DNA of 18,425 bases from JANXVY01 sp038329675 (GTDB lineage: Bacteria; Pseudomonadota; Alphaproteobacteria; Rhizobiales; Hyphomicrobiaceae). This document shows positions 1-8,697 of the stretch, one piece after another; the stretch's first letter is position 1, and each line of letters starts with the position of its first letter. The notes beneath the pieces were generated by a model. That model worked only from the letters and a program-made list of their open reading frames with translations, was not told the DNA's origin and ran no database searches. Location of the stretch: positions 1 through 18,425 of the forward strand of contig JBBQNE010000058.1 of NCBI GenBank assembly GCA_038329675.1, read 5' to 3'. Position numbers and translations under genes: made by a program.

Positions 1-803
1 TGATAGCGTTGTTGCTGCCAGGGGTCGTAATGCCGCGAGCGGCGTCAGCGGCCGAGAGCCGCGTCAACGGGTTGACACGGCCCGATCGCGAGGCCCGCAT
101 TCAGCCTGTGGTTGAAGGTCGGATCGCGGAACGGTTGGTGCAAGAAGGACAGCTCGTCGCCGAGGGCGATGTGATGATCCGCCTGGAGGCCGACATACAG
201 GAAGCGCGCGTGGCGATGGCGCGTCACTCAGCTGGCCAAACGGCGGCCGTCTCCCGGGCCGAACGAGCACATGCGCTGGCGCAAGCCCGGTTGAAGCGTT
301 TACAGGACGTGACGCGCAATGGCGCCGTTCCACCTTGGGAAATGCAGGAAGCTGCCGGTCAGGCCGACATTGTCGCCAGCGATCTGAAGCTGGCCCTCGA
401 CGTCGCCAAGCTCGAAGCGCACAAACTCTCCGTTGAACTCACACTGCTCGAACAATACCAAATCAAGGCACCGTTTAAGGGCCACGTCGTGGAATTGCCA
501 CTGTCGACAGGGGCTCCAGCCAAGCGCGGCGAAACGATCGTCGTGGTCGCCGATACCTCGAAGCTCGACATCGTTGGCTATGTGCCAGCCGAACTGATCG
601 TATCGATGGAACTGGGCAAGATTTATGAGGCGGAGATTGCCAAGCCGTACTCGCGTCGCGTGCCAGCGACATTGACGTTTTTAGATAAGCGGATCGATCC
701 AGCAAGCCGGACGGCGCGCGCGACCTTTAAGATCGAAAATGCCGACCTCGCAATCCCTGCTGGCATCGAGGCGAGCGTCGTCATTGCGCAGGCCAGTCAA
801 TAA
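1..803 (+). CDS. Periplasmic adaptor (HlyD/membrane fusion) protein, 5' partial
   Basis: The reading frame is open from the first base (first full codon at base 3) to TAA at 801-803, so the true start lies upstream. The visible start is the end of a signal peptide: a short hydrophobic run (LLLPGVV) and an Ala-rich cleavage site (AASAAES), which points to export to the periplasm. Two lipoyl/biotinyl half-domains follow: the first at QPVVEGRIAERLVQEGQLV, the second at YQIKAPFKGHVVELPLSTG. They flank an Ala/Leu/Glu-rich helical hairpin of about 85 residues, and a beta-barrel segment closes the protein. This is the order of adaptors that link an inner-membrane pump to an outer-membrane channel. 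The family assignment is firm; the substrate is unknown. It lies 53 bases before a second adaptor gene on the same strand and is probably cotranscribed with it. Confidence 0.85.
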   Translation, partial: IALLLPGVVMPRAASAAESRVNGLTRPDREARIQPVVEGRIAERLVQEGQLVAEGDVMIRLEADIQEARVAMARHSAGQTAAVSRAERAHALAQARLKRLQDVTRNGAVPPWEMQEAAGQADIVASDLKLALDVAKLEAHKLSVELTLLEQYQIKAPFKGHVVELPLSTGAPAKRGETIVVVADTSKLDIVGYVPAELIVSMELGKIYEAEIAKPYSRRVPATLTFLDKRIDPASRTARATFKIENADLAIPAGIEASVVIAQASQ

Positions 804-856
804 ACCAGTGCTGCTGTGGGCCAAGCAATGCTGACACAGCCAGGGGAGATCGCGAT

Positions 857-2611
857 ATGTCGGCTGGAACTGCGCGCGCTATGACCGCCACGCCAAACAC
901 ATTTCAAGTCGTTGCTGGCTCTGCGAGCTCATCGCGGCCGAGCCTTACGACGAAGCTCGACGAGTTGTTCAACGCCAGTTCGTCGGAGGCAGATTACGGT
1001 TCCTGCTTGCTCGATTTGATGGTTGGGCTGTCGGACGCAAAAGCTGGCTCGATCGTCGAACAACAAGGCGAAGCCGTTGCGCTGTGGGCGAGGTGTGGCG
1101 GGGCCCAACCAGCCGAACTGCGAGTCATCACTTCCGCAGCGGCCGTTGGATACGCTCACGTCGCCCCAGCCTTAGCTCCAGCCCGCGCCGGATCGGCTGG
1201 TCTCATCATTGTGCCGCTTGCGCCGCGCACGGGACAGGCCGCCGCGGCCATCCTGGAGCTCGGCGCGGAGCGTGCCCCGTTTGCGCTCGCACTCGCGCTC
1301 GAACGGCTGGAATTGTTATCGGCTGTGCATCGGGGCCACATTGCGCATCACGGCCGCGCCGATGAGCACGCGGCGTTGATGCAAAGGCTGGTTGGCGCGG
1401 GTAGCAGCGCTCAGCGTCTGCAAGGTTTTGCTGATGGTGCAAGCGAGCGGCTCGGTGGCGCCCCGCTTGCTGTCGCTCGGGTCTACGGGTGGCGCATTGG
1501 GCAGCTTCGCCTTGCGAAGCAATCGACGGTTGCTGGCACGTCGGCTGTTGCCTCGGCGGTCCGTATCGCTGTCGGCCAACGTCTCGACGGCAAGGCTGGC
1601 GCATCGGGTGATGGGTGGCTCGTGGCGGTTGCTCGCGACGGCCAGCGCGTGGTGGGTGCGCTCGCCGTTCAAAGACCAACGGACGCGGCTACGAGCGATC
1701 TGCTGGCGCATCGGCTCGATCGCTTGGCGGAGGCCGCGGCCCCCTACTTTGACGCGAGCGCGCGGGCTTCGACGATGGCTGAGCGCTGGGTGCATCTATC
1801 AGCTGACCCTAAGCGCCGCCAATATGCCCTTGCCGTGGCAGGCGGGATTGCGCTCATGCTCGTGTGTCCAATGCCGGACCGAGTGGCCGCCCCATTCCGG
1901 CTTGAAGCCATTGAACATCGAACGGTGACAGCGCCGTATGATGGTCAGTTGGAGACCGTTTTGGTCAAGGCCAACGACAGCGTGACGTCGGGGCAGACGG
2001 TTCTGGCGAAGCTGGCGACGCGAGAACTTGATTTGACGTTGGCGAGCAACGAGGCGATCCGCGCTTCCGCTTTGACAGAGCGGGCGATCGCGCAGAACGC
2101 GCAAAAGCCCGCTGAAGCGCGCGCCGCTGAACTCAAAGCGATGAAAGCTGAGGCTGAAATCGCGATCACGAAATTCCGCAAAGGGCTCGCCGAGGTCAAG
2201 TCGCCGATCGATGGAACGGTCGTCAAGGCTGACGTTCAACGGCAAGCTGGCAGTGTCGTCAGCCGTGGGCAGGTTCTGTTTGAGATCTCTGACCCGCGCG
2301 CATTGGCGGTCGATATTCTTGTGCCGGATGAAGAGATCGGGCGCATCGTAGTTGGTCAGGCTGGTGTGCTGTCGCCGGCGGCCGAACCAGGCGCCTCCTA
2401 CGGCTTTAAAATTGATCGCGTCCATCCAGCCTCTGAGATGGTTGGTACGCGAACGGTATTCCGCGTGCGTGCAACGCTCGATGGTGCGGCCCCATCGCGC
2501 CTCAAGACTGGCATGGAGGGCGCGGCCAGGGTCCATACCGGCTATGCGCCGTTTGGCTGGCTCATGATCCGCGATGTCGTCAACGCGGTTCGCCGGTGGC
2601 TGTGGATCTAG
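857..2611 (+). CDS. GAF-like domain / HlyD-type membrane fusion protein
   Basis: A 584-residue protein. Residues about 35-300 form a soluble, Ala/Leu-rich region that reads like one or two GAF-type sensory domains. One membrane segment follows at about 322-338 (YALAVAGGIALMLVC). After it comes a periplasmic adaptor part: first lipoyl half-domain about 355-387 (TVTAPYDGQLETVLVKAND), a short coiled-coil hairpin about 390-446, second lipoyl half-domain about 447-480 (EVKSPIDGTVVKADV), then a beta-barrel region. The C-terminus carries a Trp-rich amphipathic end (AVRRWLWI). The predicted topology puts the GAF part in the cytoplasm and the adaptor in the periplasm. I chose ATG 857 because GGGGAG at 843-848 sits 8 bases upstream; ATG 881 is the alternative. 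I recall similar proteins lying beside M50-type membrane peptidases, but none is visible here. The last 32 bases overlap the end of queA on the other strand. The adaptor fold is firm; the GAF assignment is an inference from sequence character. Confidence 0.8.
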   Translation: MSAGTARAMTATPNTFQVVAGSASSSRPSLTTKLDELFNASSSEADYGSCLLDLMVGLSDAKAGSIVEQQGEAVALWARCGGAQPAELRVITSAAAVGYAHVAPALAPARAGSAGLIIVPLAPRTGQAAAAILELGAERAPFALALALERLELLSAVHRGHIAHHGRADEHAALMQRLVGAGSSAQRLQGFADGASERLGGAPLAVARVYGWRIGQLRLAKQSTVAGTSAVASAVRIAVGQRLDGKAGASGDGWLVAVARDGQRVVGALAVQRPTDAATSDLLAHRLDRLAEAAAPYFDASARASTMAERWVHLSADPKRRQYALAVAGGIALMLVCPMPDRVAAPFRLEAIEHRTVTAPYDGQLETVLVKANDSVTSGQTVLAKLATRELDLTLASNEAIRASALTERAIAQNAQKPAEARAAELKAMKAEAEIAITKFRKGLAEVKSPIDGTVVKADVQRQAGSVVSRGQVLFEISDPRALAVDILVPDEEIGRIVVGQAGVLSPAAEPGASYGFKIDRVHPASEMVGTRTVFRVRATLDGAAPSRLKTGMEGAARVHTGYAPFGWLMIRDVVNAVRRWLWI

Positions 2612-3740
2612 GCGTTTGCGGCCACAGCAGGCTGGCATCGCCGTACGAATAAAACCGATACTGCTGCGCGATCGCATGGGCGTAAGCCGCGTGCATCGTC
2701 TCAAGCCCGGACAACGCCGCAACGAGCATGAACAACGTCGATCGGGGCAAGTGGAAGTTGGTGATGAGGCCATCGACGGTTGCAAACCGGTAGCCGGGTG
2801 TGATGAAGATGTCGGTGTCGCCGGTGAACGGGGCGAGCCGGCCGCTTTTTCGGGCGGCACTTTCGAGAATGCGCAGGCTCGTCGTTCCAACCGCGATAAT
2901 CCGCCCGCCAGCGCGCTCGACTGCGGCTAATCGGTCGACTGTGGAAGTTGAGATTTCACCCCATTCGCTATGCATCGGGTGCTCGGTCGTGTCGTCGGTT
3001 TTGACAGGCAGAAACGTACCCGCCCCGACGTGCAGTGTGACCATGTGGTGGGATATGCCGCGCTCATTCAGCCGATCGAGCAATGCGGGCGTGAAGTGCA
3101 GCGCGGCCGTCGGCGCGGCAACGGCACCATCGCGGGCGGCAAACATCGTTTGGTAATCGCTGACGTCGGCGGCGTCCGGTGCCCGCTTCAGCGCGATATA
3201 AGGTGGCAGCGGCATCGCGCCGAACTCGGCGATCGCGGCGTCGAGGTCCGGCCCGGCTCGTTCAAACTGCAGCTCGACTTCGCCTGCCGTGAGCTTGGCG
3301 GTGATGGTGGTTGTTAGGCCGGGTGTTGACGTTAATTGCCCAGGTGAAGAACGAAACAACGTGATTTGGTCGCCGGGCTCTAGTTTCTTGGCCGGACGGG
3401 CGAAGGCACGCCACGTGCGCGCGTCGATCCGTTTGATCAAATTGAACGAGATGCCAGCCGATATGCCGTTTCGCAGGCGCTGCCCTTCGAGGGCAGCTGG
3501 GATTACGCGCGTATCGTTGAAAACGAGCGCATCGCCGGGGCGCAGAAGGCCTGGAAGCTCCGCGACGGTGTGGCTCGATAACAGAGGCGCCGTGCCAGGC
3601 ATCATGTCAGCTGGGCTGAAGGGTCCAGGCTTGACAGTTCCGGGGCTGACTTGGAGTAGGCGAGCGCTTTCGCGCGGTGTTGCAGGCCGGAGCGCAATGC
3701 GATCCTCGGGTAATTCAAAATCGAACAGGTCAACGCGCAT
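2580..3740 (-). CDS. queA: S-adenosylmethionine:tRNA ribosyltransferase-isomerase
   Basis: QueA transfers and isomerises the ribosyl part of S-adenosylmethionine onto 7-aminomethyl-7-deazaguanine at the wobble position of certain tRNAs, giving epoxyqueuosine, the last step but one of queuosine synthesis. The 386 residues show the family signature along the whole length: DLFDFELPEDRIALRPA at the N-terminus, then GDALVFNDTRVIPA, MPLPPYI, AAPTAALHFT, LHVGAGTFLPVK, VGTTSLRILES, GLITNFHLPRSTLFMLV and FYSYGDA near the end. The frame stays open 43 codons further upstream, but that part is low-complexity and would run into serS. ATG 3740 gives the usual MRVDLFDFELP start. The gene is divergent from serS (109-base gap) and its 3' end overlaps the GAF-HlyD gene by 32 bases. 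The length is slightly above the usual 340-360 residues, partly through a short tail after the last conserved motif. Confidence 0.96.
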   Translation of the reverse strand: MRVDLFDFELPEDRIALRPATPRESARLLQVSPGTVKPGPFSPADMMPGTAPLLSSHTVAELPGLLRPGDALVFNDTRVIPAALEGQRLRNGISAGISFNLIKRIDARTWRAFARPAKKLEPGDQITLFRSSPGQLTSTPGLTTTITAKLTAGEVELQFERAGPDLDAAIAEFGAMPLPPYIALKRAPDAADVSDYQTMFAARDGAVAAPTAALHFTPALLDRLNERGISHHMVTLHVGAGTFLPVKTDDTTEHPMHSEWGEISTSTVDRLAAVERAGGRIIAVGTTSLRILESAARKSGRLAPFTGDTDIFITPGYRFATVDGLITNFHLPRSTLFMLVAALSGLETMHAAYAHAIAQQYRFYSYGDASLLWPQTPRSTATGEPR

Positions 3741-3849
3741 CTTGGTCGTGCCGGTAGACGGTGAGCGGGAGCGCGGCCTATAGCGGGCGAATGGCGGATG
3801 CGACAACCGCCAACTCCGATCTTTCCGACGCACTGACAAGAGACGCACC

Positions 3850-5166
3850 GTGCACGACATCAAGTCCATTCGAGAAAACCCCGCCGCATTTGATCACGCG
3901 CTTTCGCGCCGGGGGCTACCGTCGGCATCGCCCGAGCTGATGAAACTCGACGATGCCCGGCGTGCTAATCTGACGGCGCTGCAGGACGCGCAAGCACGAC
4001 GGAACGCGGCCTCCAAAGAGGTTGGTCGGGCCAAGGCTGCCAAGGACGAGGCGAAGGCTGCTGAACTGATGGCAGAGGTCGCGAGCCTCAAAGACGTATT
4101 GGCCACGGGCGAAGAGGCAGAGCGTCGGATGGAAACGGATTTGCAGGCGGCACTTGCGCTCATTCCAAACCTCCCGCGCGACGATGTTCCAGACGGGCGC
4201 GATGAAACCGGCAATATCGAAGTGCGACGGGTCGGGGCGCCGCGTGCGTTTGGCTTTAAGCCGAAACAGCATTTTGAACTCGGCGAAGCGCTCGGGCTGA
4301 TGGATTTCGAAACGGCTAGTCGCGTGTCGGGCGCGCGGTTTGTCTATCTGAAGGGGGCTTTGGCTCGGATGGAGCGGGCGCTCGCAGCCTTTATGCTCGA
4401 TGTGCATACGGCGCCTGAGGGGGCCAGCTTTGGTGGGTATACTGAAGTGGCGCCGCCCCTGCTGGTCAAAGATGCAGCGGCTTACGGCACGGGTAACTTG
4501 CCGAAGTTTGCCGATGATCTGTTCCGGACGACCAACGGCTTTTGGATGATCCCGACAGCCGAAGTTTCGCTTACGAACCTTGTCCGGGATGCCATTCTGG
4601 ATGAAGCGGCCCTTCCGCTGCGGTTTACGGCTGCGACCCCGTGTTTTCGGTCTGAGGCTGGCGCGGCTGGCCGCGATACGCGCGGTATGATCCGGCAACA
4701 TCAGTTCAACAAGGTTGAATTGGTGTCGATAACAACGCCGGAGTCGAGCCTTGCTGAGCACGAGCGCATGACGGCGTGCGCCGAAACGGTCCTGACGCGA
4801 TTGGGCTTGCCGTTTCGAACGATGCTGCTGTGCACTGGCGATATGGGCTTCGCCTCGCAGAAAACCTACGATATCGAGGTGTGGCTGCCGGGCCAAGACG
4901 CCTATCGTGAGATCAGTTCTTGCTCGGTGTGCGGGGATTTCCAGGCGCGTCGTATGGGCGCCCGCTATCGGCCGAAGTCGGGCGCAAATGGCGAGCAGAA
5001 AGCATCAAAAGAAACGCGATTTGTGCATACGCTGAATGGGTCGGGGCTCGCCGTCGGTCGGACGATGGTTGCGGTGATGGAAAACTACCAACAGGGGGAT
5101 GGATCTATCGCGATCCCCGAAGCCTTGCGGCCGTACATGGGTGGTATGGATACGGTTGGCCCTTGA
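3850..5166 (+). CDS. serS: Serine--tRNA ligase
   Basis: A class II aminoacyl-tRNA synthetase that charges tRNA(Ser), and tRNA(Sec) where present, with serine. The 438 residues match the family length. Residues 1-110 form the tRNA-binding arm, a long antiparallel coiled coil rich in Ala, Lys and Glu after the typical start HDIKSIRENPAAFD. The catalytic part shows the TAEVSLTNL segment (236-244), motif 2 (PCFRSEAGAAGRDTRGMIR, 264-282, followed by QHQFNKVEL) and motif 3 (NGSGLAVGRTMVAVMENYQ, 396-414). The start is GTG 3850; no ATG lies nearby and the N-terminus aligns with the usual one. It is followed after 65 bases by surE on the same strand, a common alphaproteobacterial pairing, so the two are probably one operon. 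Nothing unusual in the active-site segments. Confidence 0.97.
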   Translation: MHDIKSIRENPAAFDHALSRRGLPSASPELMKLDDARRANLTALQDAQARRNAASKEVGRAKAAKDEAKAAELMAEVASLKDVLATGEEAERRMETDLQAALALIPNLPRDDVPDGRDETGNIEVRRVGAPRAFGFKPKQHFELGEALGLMDFETASRVSGARFVYLKGALARMERALAAFMLDVHTAPEGASFGGYTEVAPPLLVKDAAAYGTGNLPKFADDLFRTTNGFWMIPTAEVSLTNLVRDAILDEAALPLRFTAATPCFRSEAGAAGRDTRGMIRQHQFNKVELVSITTPESSLAEHERMTACAETVLTRLGLPFRTMLLCTGDMGFASQKTYDIEVWLPGQDAYREISSCSVCGDFQARRMGARYRPKSGANGEQKASKETRFVHTLNGSGLAVGRTMVAVMENYQQGDGSIAIPEALRPYMGGMDTVGP

Positions 5167-5222
5167 GGGGCGTGCTGCGCGAGCTGGTTTAGCTCAGCGC
5201 TTGGATCAGTTTATATTTGCGT

Positions 5223-5226
5223 GGAG
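5223..5226 (+). promoter_or_regulatory. Ribosome binding site of surE
   Basis: GGAG ends 5 bases before ATG 5232 and only 2 bases before ATG 5229. This spacing decides the start in favour of 5232, which also gives the family's standard N-terminus MRILVTNDDG. Confidence 0.6.
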
Positions 5227-5231
5227 ATATG

Positions 5232-6038
5232 ATGCGTATTCTCGTGACGAACGACGATGGCATCGCGGCCGAGGGGCTTGGCGTGCTCACCGAAATCGCG
5301 CGGGCGTTGTCAGATGATGTGTGGGTGATTGCGCCTGAAACCAACCAAAGCGGAACATCACACTCGCTCACGCTCTACACGCCGTTACGCCTTCGCCAGA
5401 TCGACGCGCGGACGTTTGCGGTCGCGGGCACGCCGACGGATTGCGTGATTATGGGCGTGCGGCACATCTTGAAAGATGCCCGCCCGGACCTCGTATTGTC
5501 GGGCATCAATGACGGATCGAATGTGGCCGAGGACGTGACGTATTCGGGTACGGTCGCTGGCGCGATGGAGGGCACGATCTTGGGCATTCCCTCGATCGCG
5601 CTATCGTTGATGACGCGCGGCTTGACGCCGGAGCGGGTGGCCCACTGGGATACGCCGCGGGTTCATGCGCCAGCCCTGATCAAGACATTGCTCAAAATCG
5701 GTTGGCCGACGGGCAGCCTGATCAACGTCAACTTTCCAGCTGTGGCACCTGACGGTGTGGCTGGTGTTCGCGTAACGCGCCAGGGCATTCGTGACCAGGA
5801 CAGCCTCGTTGTCGATGAACGCGCTGATCCCTGGGGCAAGCCGTATTATTGGTTTGGCTTCCAGTTCAAGCCGTCGGCACTCGTCGATGGGACCGACCTG
5901 TCGGCGCTGGCAGCCGACGCCATCTCGGTAACGCCATTGTCGCTCGATTTGACCTACGATGCGGTGGCGCAGCGTTTGGCGCGTGCGCTGGCTGATGAGC
6001 ACGCCGTTGGGGTTAAAGCGACTTCAGCCGAGGGATAA
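5232..6038 (+). CDS. surE: 5'/3'-nucleotidase SurE
   Basis: A metal-dependent phosphatase that removes phosphate from nucleoside 5'- and 3'-monophosphates and short polyphosphates; linked to stationary-phase survival. The 268 residues carry the metal-site motif TNDDG (Asp8, Asp9), NQSGTSHSLT (Asn38, Ser40) and the conserved SGINDGSNVAEDVTYSGTV (Asn93), followed by AGAMEG. The C-terminal half has the usual PWGKPYYWFG segment. All metal ligands known for the family are present. It sits 65 bases downstream of serS. In many proteobacteria the next gene is pcm (isoaspartyl methyltransferase); here it is absent, and the last 26 bases overlap the end of a kinase gene on the other strand. Confidence 0.96.
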   Translation: MRILVTNDDGIAAEGLGVLTEIARALSDDVWVIAPETNQSGTSHSLTLYTPLRLRQIDARTFAVAGTPTDCVIMGVRHILKDARPDLVLSGINDGSNVAEDVTYSGTVAGAMEGTILGIPSIALSLMTRGLTPERVAHWDTPRVHAPALIKTLLKIGWPTGSLINVNFPAVAPDGVAGVRVTRQGIRDQDSLVVDERADPWGKPYYWFGFQFKPSALVDGTDLSALAADAISVTPLSLDLTYDAVAQRLARALADEHAVGVKATSAEG

Positions 6039-8643
6039 AGACTTGCGGTAATGGTGCACTGGCCGATGGGTCGTTTGAGGCGGCGGTTTGACCGTGCGGA
6101 TCGGGGAACGACACCACGACGCGGGTGCCAGCGCCCTGCACGGACTTAACCTCAATGGTGCCTTTGTGTAGGTCGACGAGGCTTTTGACGATTGACAATC
6201 CAAGGCCCGTGCCGCGATGGCCTGACCCGCGCGCTTGGCTTTCGAAACGCTCAAAAACGCTCGACAATTGATCTTGAGGGATGCCGAAGCCGTGGTCCTC
6301 AACGGCAAAGTTGATGGTGCCGTTGTCGCGCCACGCGGAGATCAAAATCGCATCGCCTTGCCGGGAAAATCCAACCGCATTTGAAATCAAATTGTAGAGC
6401 ACCTGGCGCACGCGCGCTTCATCGGCGACAAAAGTCGTCGCGTCCTGGGCGAGACCGATATCGATCGTGAGCTTGGCTTGGATTGCGCGGTCGCGAACGC
6501 CCTCGATGGCATCGTCGATCACGCGGGCAACCGACACGAGGCCGGTCTTTAATTCCATGGCGCCGGCATCGATGGTGGCGAGATCGAGAATGTTGTCGAC
6601 GAGCGCCAGCAACGCTTTCGAGGACGACGTGATGTCGGCGAGGTATTCGCGCTGCTTGGGATTGAGTGAGCCGATCAGCGGGCTCGACAGCATGTCGTTG
6701 AAGCCGATGATCGTCGTCAGTGGCGTACGTAGCTCGTAGGATACGTGGCTGATGAACCGGTTTTTCAGTTCGCTCGTCGCTTCGAGGCTTTCGTTGCGTT
6801 CCTCAAGCAGCCGCTCGTAGCGCTTACTGTCGGTGACATCGGTAAATGTAAGCAGGGTTGCGCCGTCGGGTAATGGCAATGCAGCGTATGCGATCAAGCT
6901 TTGGTCGGTGCGCGTCATGGTCCCGGAGACGCCGTCGCGTCGCTCGGTGAAACCGGTGACGACACCGCGCAGCGTATCCCAGGTGTCGCGGTCGGCGAAA
7001 AGCGGAGCTGCCCGCCCGATCACGTCGGCGATGTGAGGTTTGGTCTCGGCAAACGGATCGTCGATGTTCCAGATGCGCGCGAACGCTGCGTTGTTGAACT
7101 TCAACCGGCCGTCTGTTCCAAAAACAGCGACGCCTTCGGTCAGGCTATCAAGGGTTTCGCGCTGCGTCGTCAGCTGTTGATTGAAGCGGCTTTCAAGTTC
7201 TAGTTTTTGTGTCTGATCCGAGTAGAGATAGGTGATGCCGCCGTCTTGACGCGCTTCAGCCATCACCTGCATGGTCCGACCGTCCGGTAGATGCCAGGTC
7301 TCTTCGGCGTTGGGCGATGATCGCATTGCGGTTAAGAAGCGAGCGCGCCATTCGCGATAGTTCGTCGTGCCGGGTAGTCGACCGGCGTCGCGCAATTTAT
7401 CAAGCAGGACGGTTTCACTGGGTTGCGTTTTTAAGAACGCAACGTCGAGCGCCCATAGCTTGACGTAGGCATCATTGAAGTATGTCAGGCGGCGGTCGGC
7501 TGCAAAAATTGCGACGGCGGTTGCGACCTTATCCAGCGTGCGTTCGTAGGCAGCACTTCGGCGGTCGAGTTCGCCTTGTGCTTCCTCAACCGCGCCGACA
7601 TCCAGCGCGACGGCGGCTTGGTAGGAGGCGACCGGTAGAACCAAAAGTTCGTGCGGTTTGAGGTCACCGTGCAAAAGCAATTCGGAGCGCTCTCGAAACA
7701 CATCCCCGCGCTGCACAGATCGAGCAATCGCTTGGCGTTGGCGCATTTCAAGAAGTTCGATCTGGCGGTCGATGACTTCGGCGACTGATGGGGCCTCGAC
7801 TGCGGTACAATAGGCGCGGTTGACCCAAGACAGTCGTCCATCAGCACCGCGAAACCAGACGGGGCTTGGTAAGTTGTCGATCAGGGCGCGGCCGGCCTCG
7901 TTGTCATCGCGCAGCCGTTGGTGCTGATCGATGATGCGGGCAAGATCGCGCTTGTAGCCAACGACGTCGCGCAGCCGCAGGACGGCGCGGCCGCCAGCGG
8001 TTCGACCTTCGGCTTCGAGGTGCCCACCACCGCGCGTTTTGACAATCATGTTAAAGGCGCGCCCGTGTTCAAACAGGGCATCGAGCCCGGCCTTCAAGTC
8101 AGCAGCGGCGCCTGCTTCGAGCCATTTGCCAAAGCGGAGCAGGTCGGGGTGGTTTTCCGGGAGACCAGGAACGCCGGTCAGCGAGTTGTTCATGATCTGG
8201 AGGCCCTCACCGGGCTCCCAGTAGATCAGCACTTGCGGCTCAGCGCGCAGGATGCCCTCAGCGCTGGCGAGGCGGCGAAGCAGGCGGTCATTTTCAGCGC
8301 GGACGTCGATCGCTGCAAGACGGGACGCGCGGACCGTTTGCAGGGCGATCGCGCCCAGCAGCAAGAATACGGCGCTGATGAGCCCGATCAGCGATATCCG
8401 TTCAGGTGGGACAATGTCGATCAAGCGGTCGTTGGACGCAAACCCGAGCGTGATCACTAGCACGGTTGCCACGGAGACGAAGCCAAGCGCCAGCAATTCG
8501 CCAACCGGTGGCGTTGCGGCGGAGCGCGTTTTTAACGTCGTGGATCGCATCGGTCTGCCTGGCACGGACGGCTTGGGGGCGCTGCCTGGACGCGACGACG
8601 GGCAGCTGCGGATGCCAAAGCGGGGCACAGTCCGAATCGGCAT
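6013..8643 (-). CDS. divL: DivL-type PAS-domain kinase with tyrosine in the H-box
   Basis: An 876-residue membrane protein. Two transmembrane segments lie at about 48-70 and 82-103. A long cytoplasmic sensory part of several PAS-like repeats follows; the clearest start near residues 251, 367 and 497 (ALIDNLPSPVWFRGADGRL, TLDKVATAVAIFAADRRL, TLDSLTEGVAVFGTDGRL). Then come a dimerisation helix and an ATPase domain. The ATPase boxes look complete: N box NLISNAVGFS (751-760), G1 VEDHGFGIP (781-789), G2 GTGLGLSIVK (811-820). In the H-box the sequence is FISHVSYELRTPL, so Tyr636 (codon TAC, 6736-6738) replaces the usual phospho-histidine. This is the hallmark of DivL, which acts on the CckA-CtrA cell-cycle pathway through DivK. 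A position next to ahcY is also known for DivL homologues in Agrobacterium. The start is uncertain: 8643 gives the longest frame without a clear ribosome site; ATG 8550 is possible. Its 3' end overlaps surE by 26 bases. Confidence 0.88.
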   Translation of the reverse strand: MPIRTVPRFGIRSCPSSRPGSAPKPSVPGRPMRSTTLKTRSAATPPVGELLALGFVSVATVLVITLGFASNDRLIDIVPPERISLIGLISAVFLLLGAIALQTVRASRLAAIDVRAENDRLLRRLASAEGILRAEPQVLIYWEPGEGLQIMNNSLTGVPGLPENHPDLLRFGKWLEAGAAADLKAGLDALFEHGRAFNMIVKTRGGGHLEAEGRTAGGRAVLRLRDVVGYKRDLARIIDQHQRLRDDNEAGRALIDNLPSPVWFRGADGRLSWVNRAYCTAVEAPSVAEVIDRQIELLEMRQRQAIARSVQRGDVFRERSELLLHGDLKPHELLVLPVASYQAAVALDVGAVEEAQGELDRRSAAYERTLDKVATAVAIFAADRRLTYFNDAYVKLWALDVAFLKTQPSETVLLDKLRDAGRLPGTTNYREWRARFLTAMRSSPNAEETWHLPDGRTMQVMAEARQDGGITYLYSDQTQKLELESRFNQQLTTQRETLDSLTEGVAVFGTDGRLKFNNAAFARIWNIDDPFAETKPHIADVIGRAAPLFADRDTWDTLRGVVTGFTERRDGVSGTMTRTDQSLIAYAALPLPDGATLLTFTDVTDSKRYERLLEERNESLEATSELKNRFISHVSYELRTPLTTIIGFNDMLSSPLIGSLNPKQREYLADITSSSKALLALVDNILDLATIDAGAMELKTGLVSVARVIDDAIEGVRDRAIQAKLTIDIGLAQDATTFVADEARVRQVLYNLISNAVGFSRQGDAILISAWRDNGTINFAVEDHGFGIPQDQLSSVFERFESQARGSGHRGTGLGLSIVKSLVDLHKGTIEVKSVQGAGTRVVVSFPDPHGQTAASNDPSASAPLPQVFIPRLKSL

Positions 8644-8697
8644 GTACGACTATGCACACAGCCGAGAGTAAACCGCTATGGTGTTGAAAGCACAATT

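Noticed and set aside
1799..2890. Long minus-strand open frame of 363 codons opposite the GAF-HlyD gene
   Set aside because: It is antisense to a clear adaptor protein and to the queA end in another frame, is Arg/Pro-rich, and shows no recognisable domain.
3741..3869. Longer queA start overlapping serS
   Set aside because: The extra 43 residues are Arg/Ser-rich with no family similarity, and ATG 3740 gives the standard QueA N-terminus.
5181..5215. A tRNA-like word (GGTTTAGCTCAGC) between serS and surE
   Set aside because: It resembles a D-arm, but no acceptor stem, anticodon arm or T-arm follows before surE begins.
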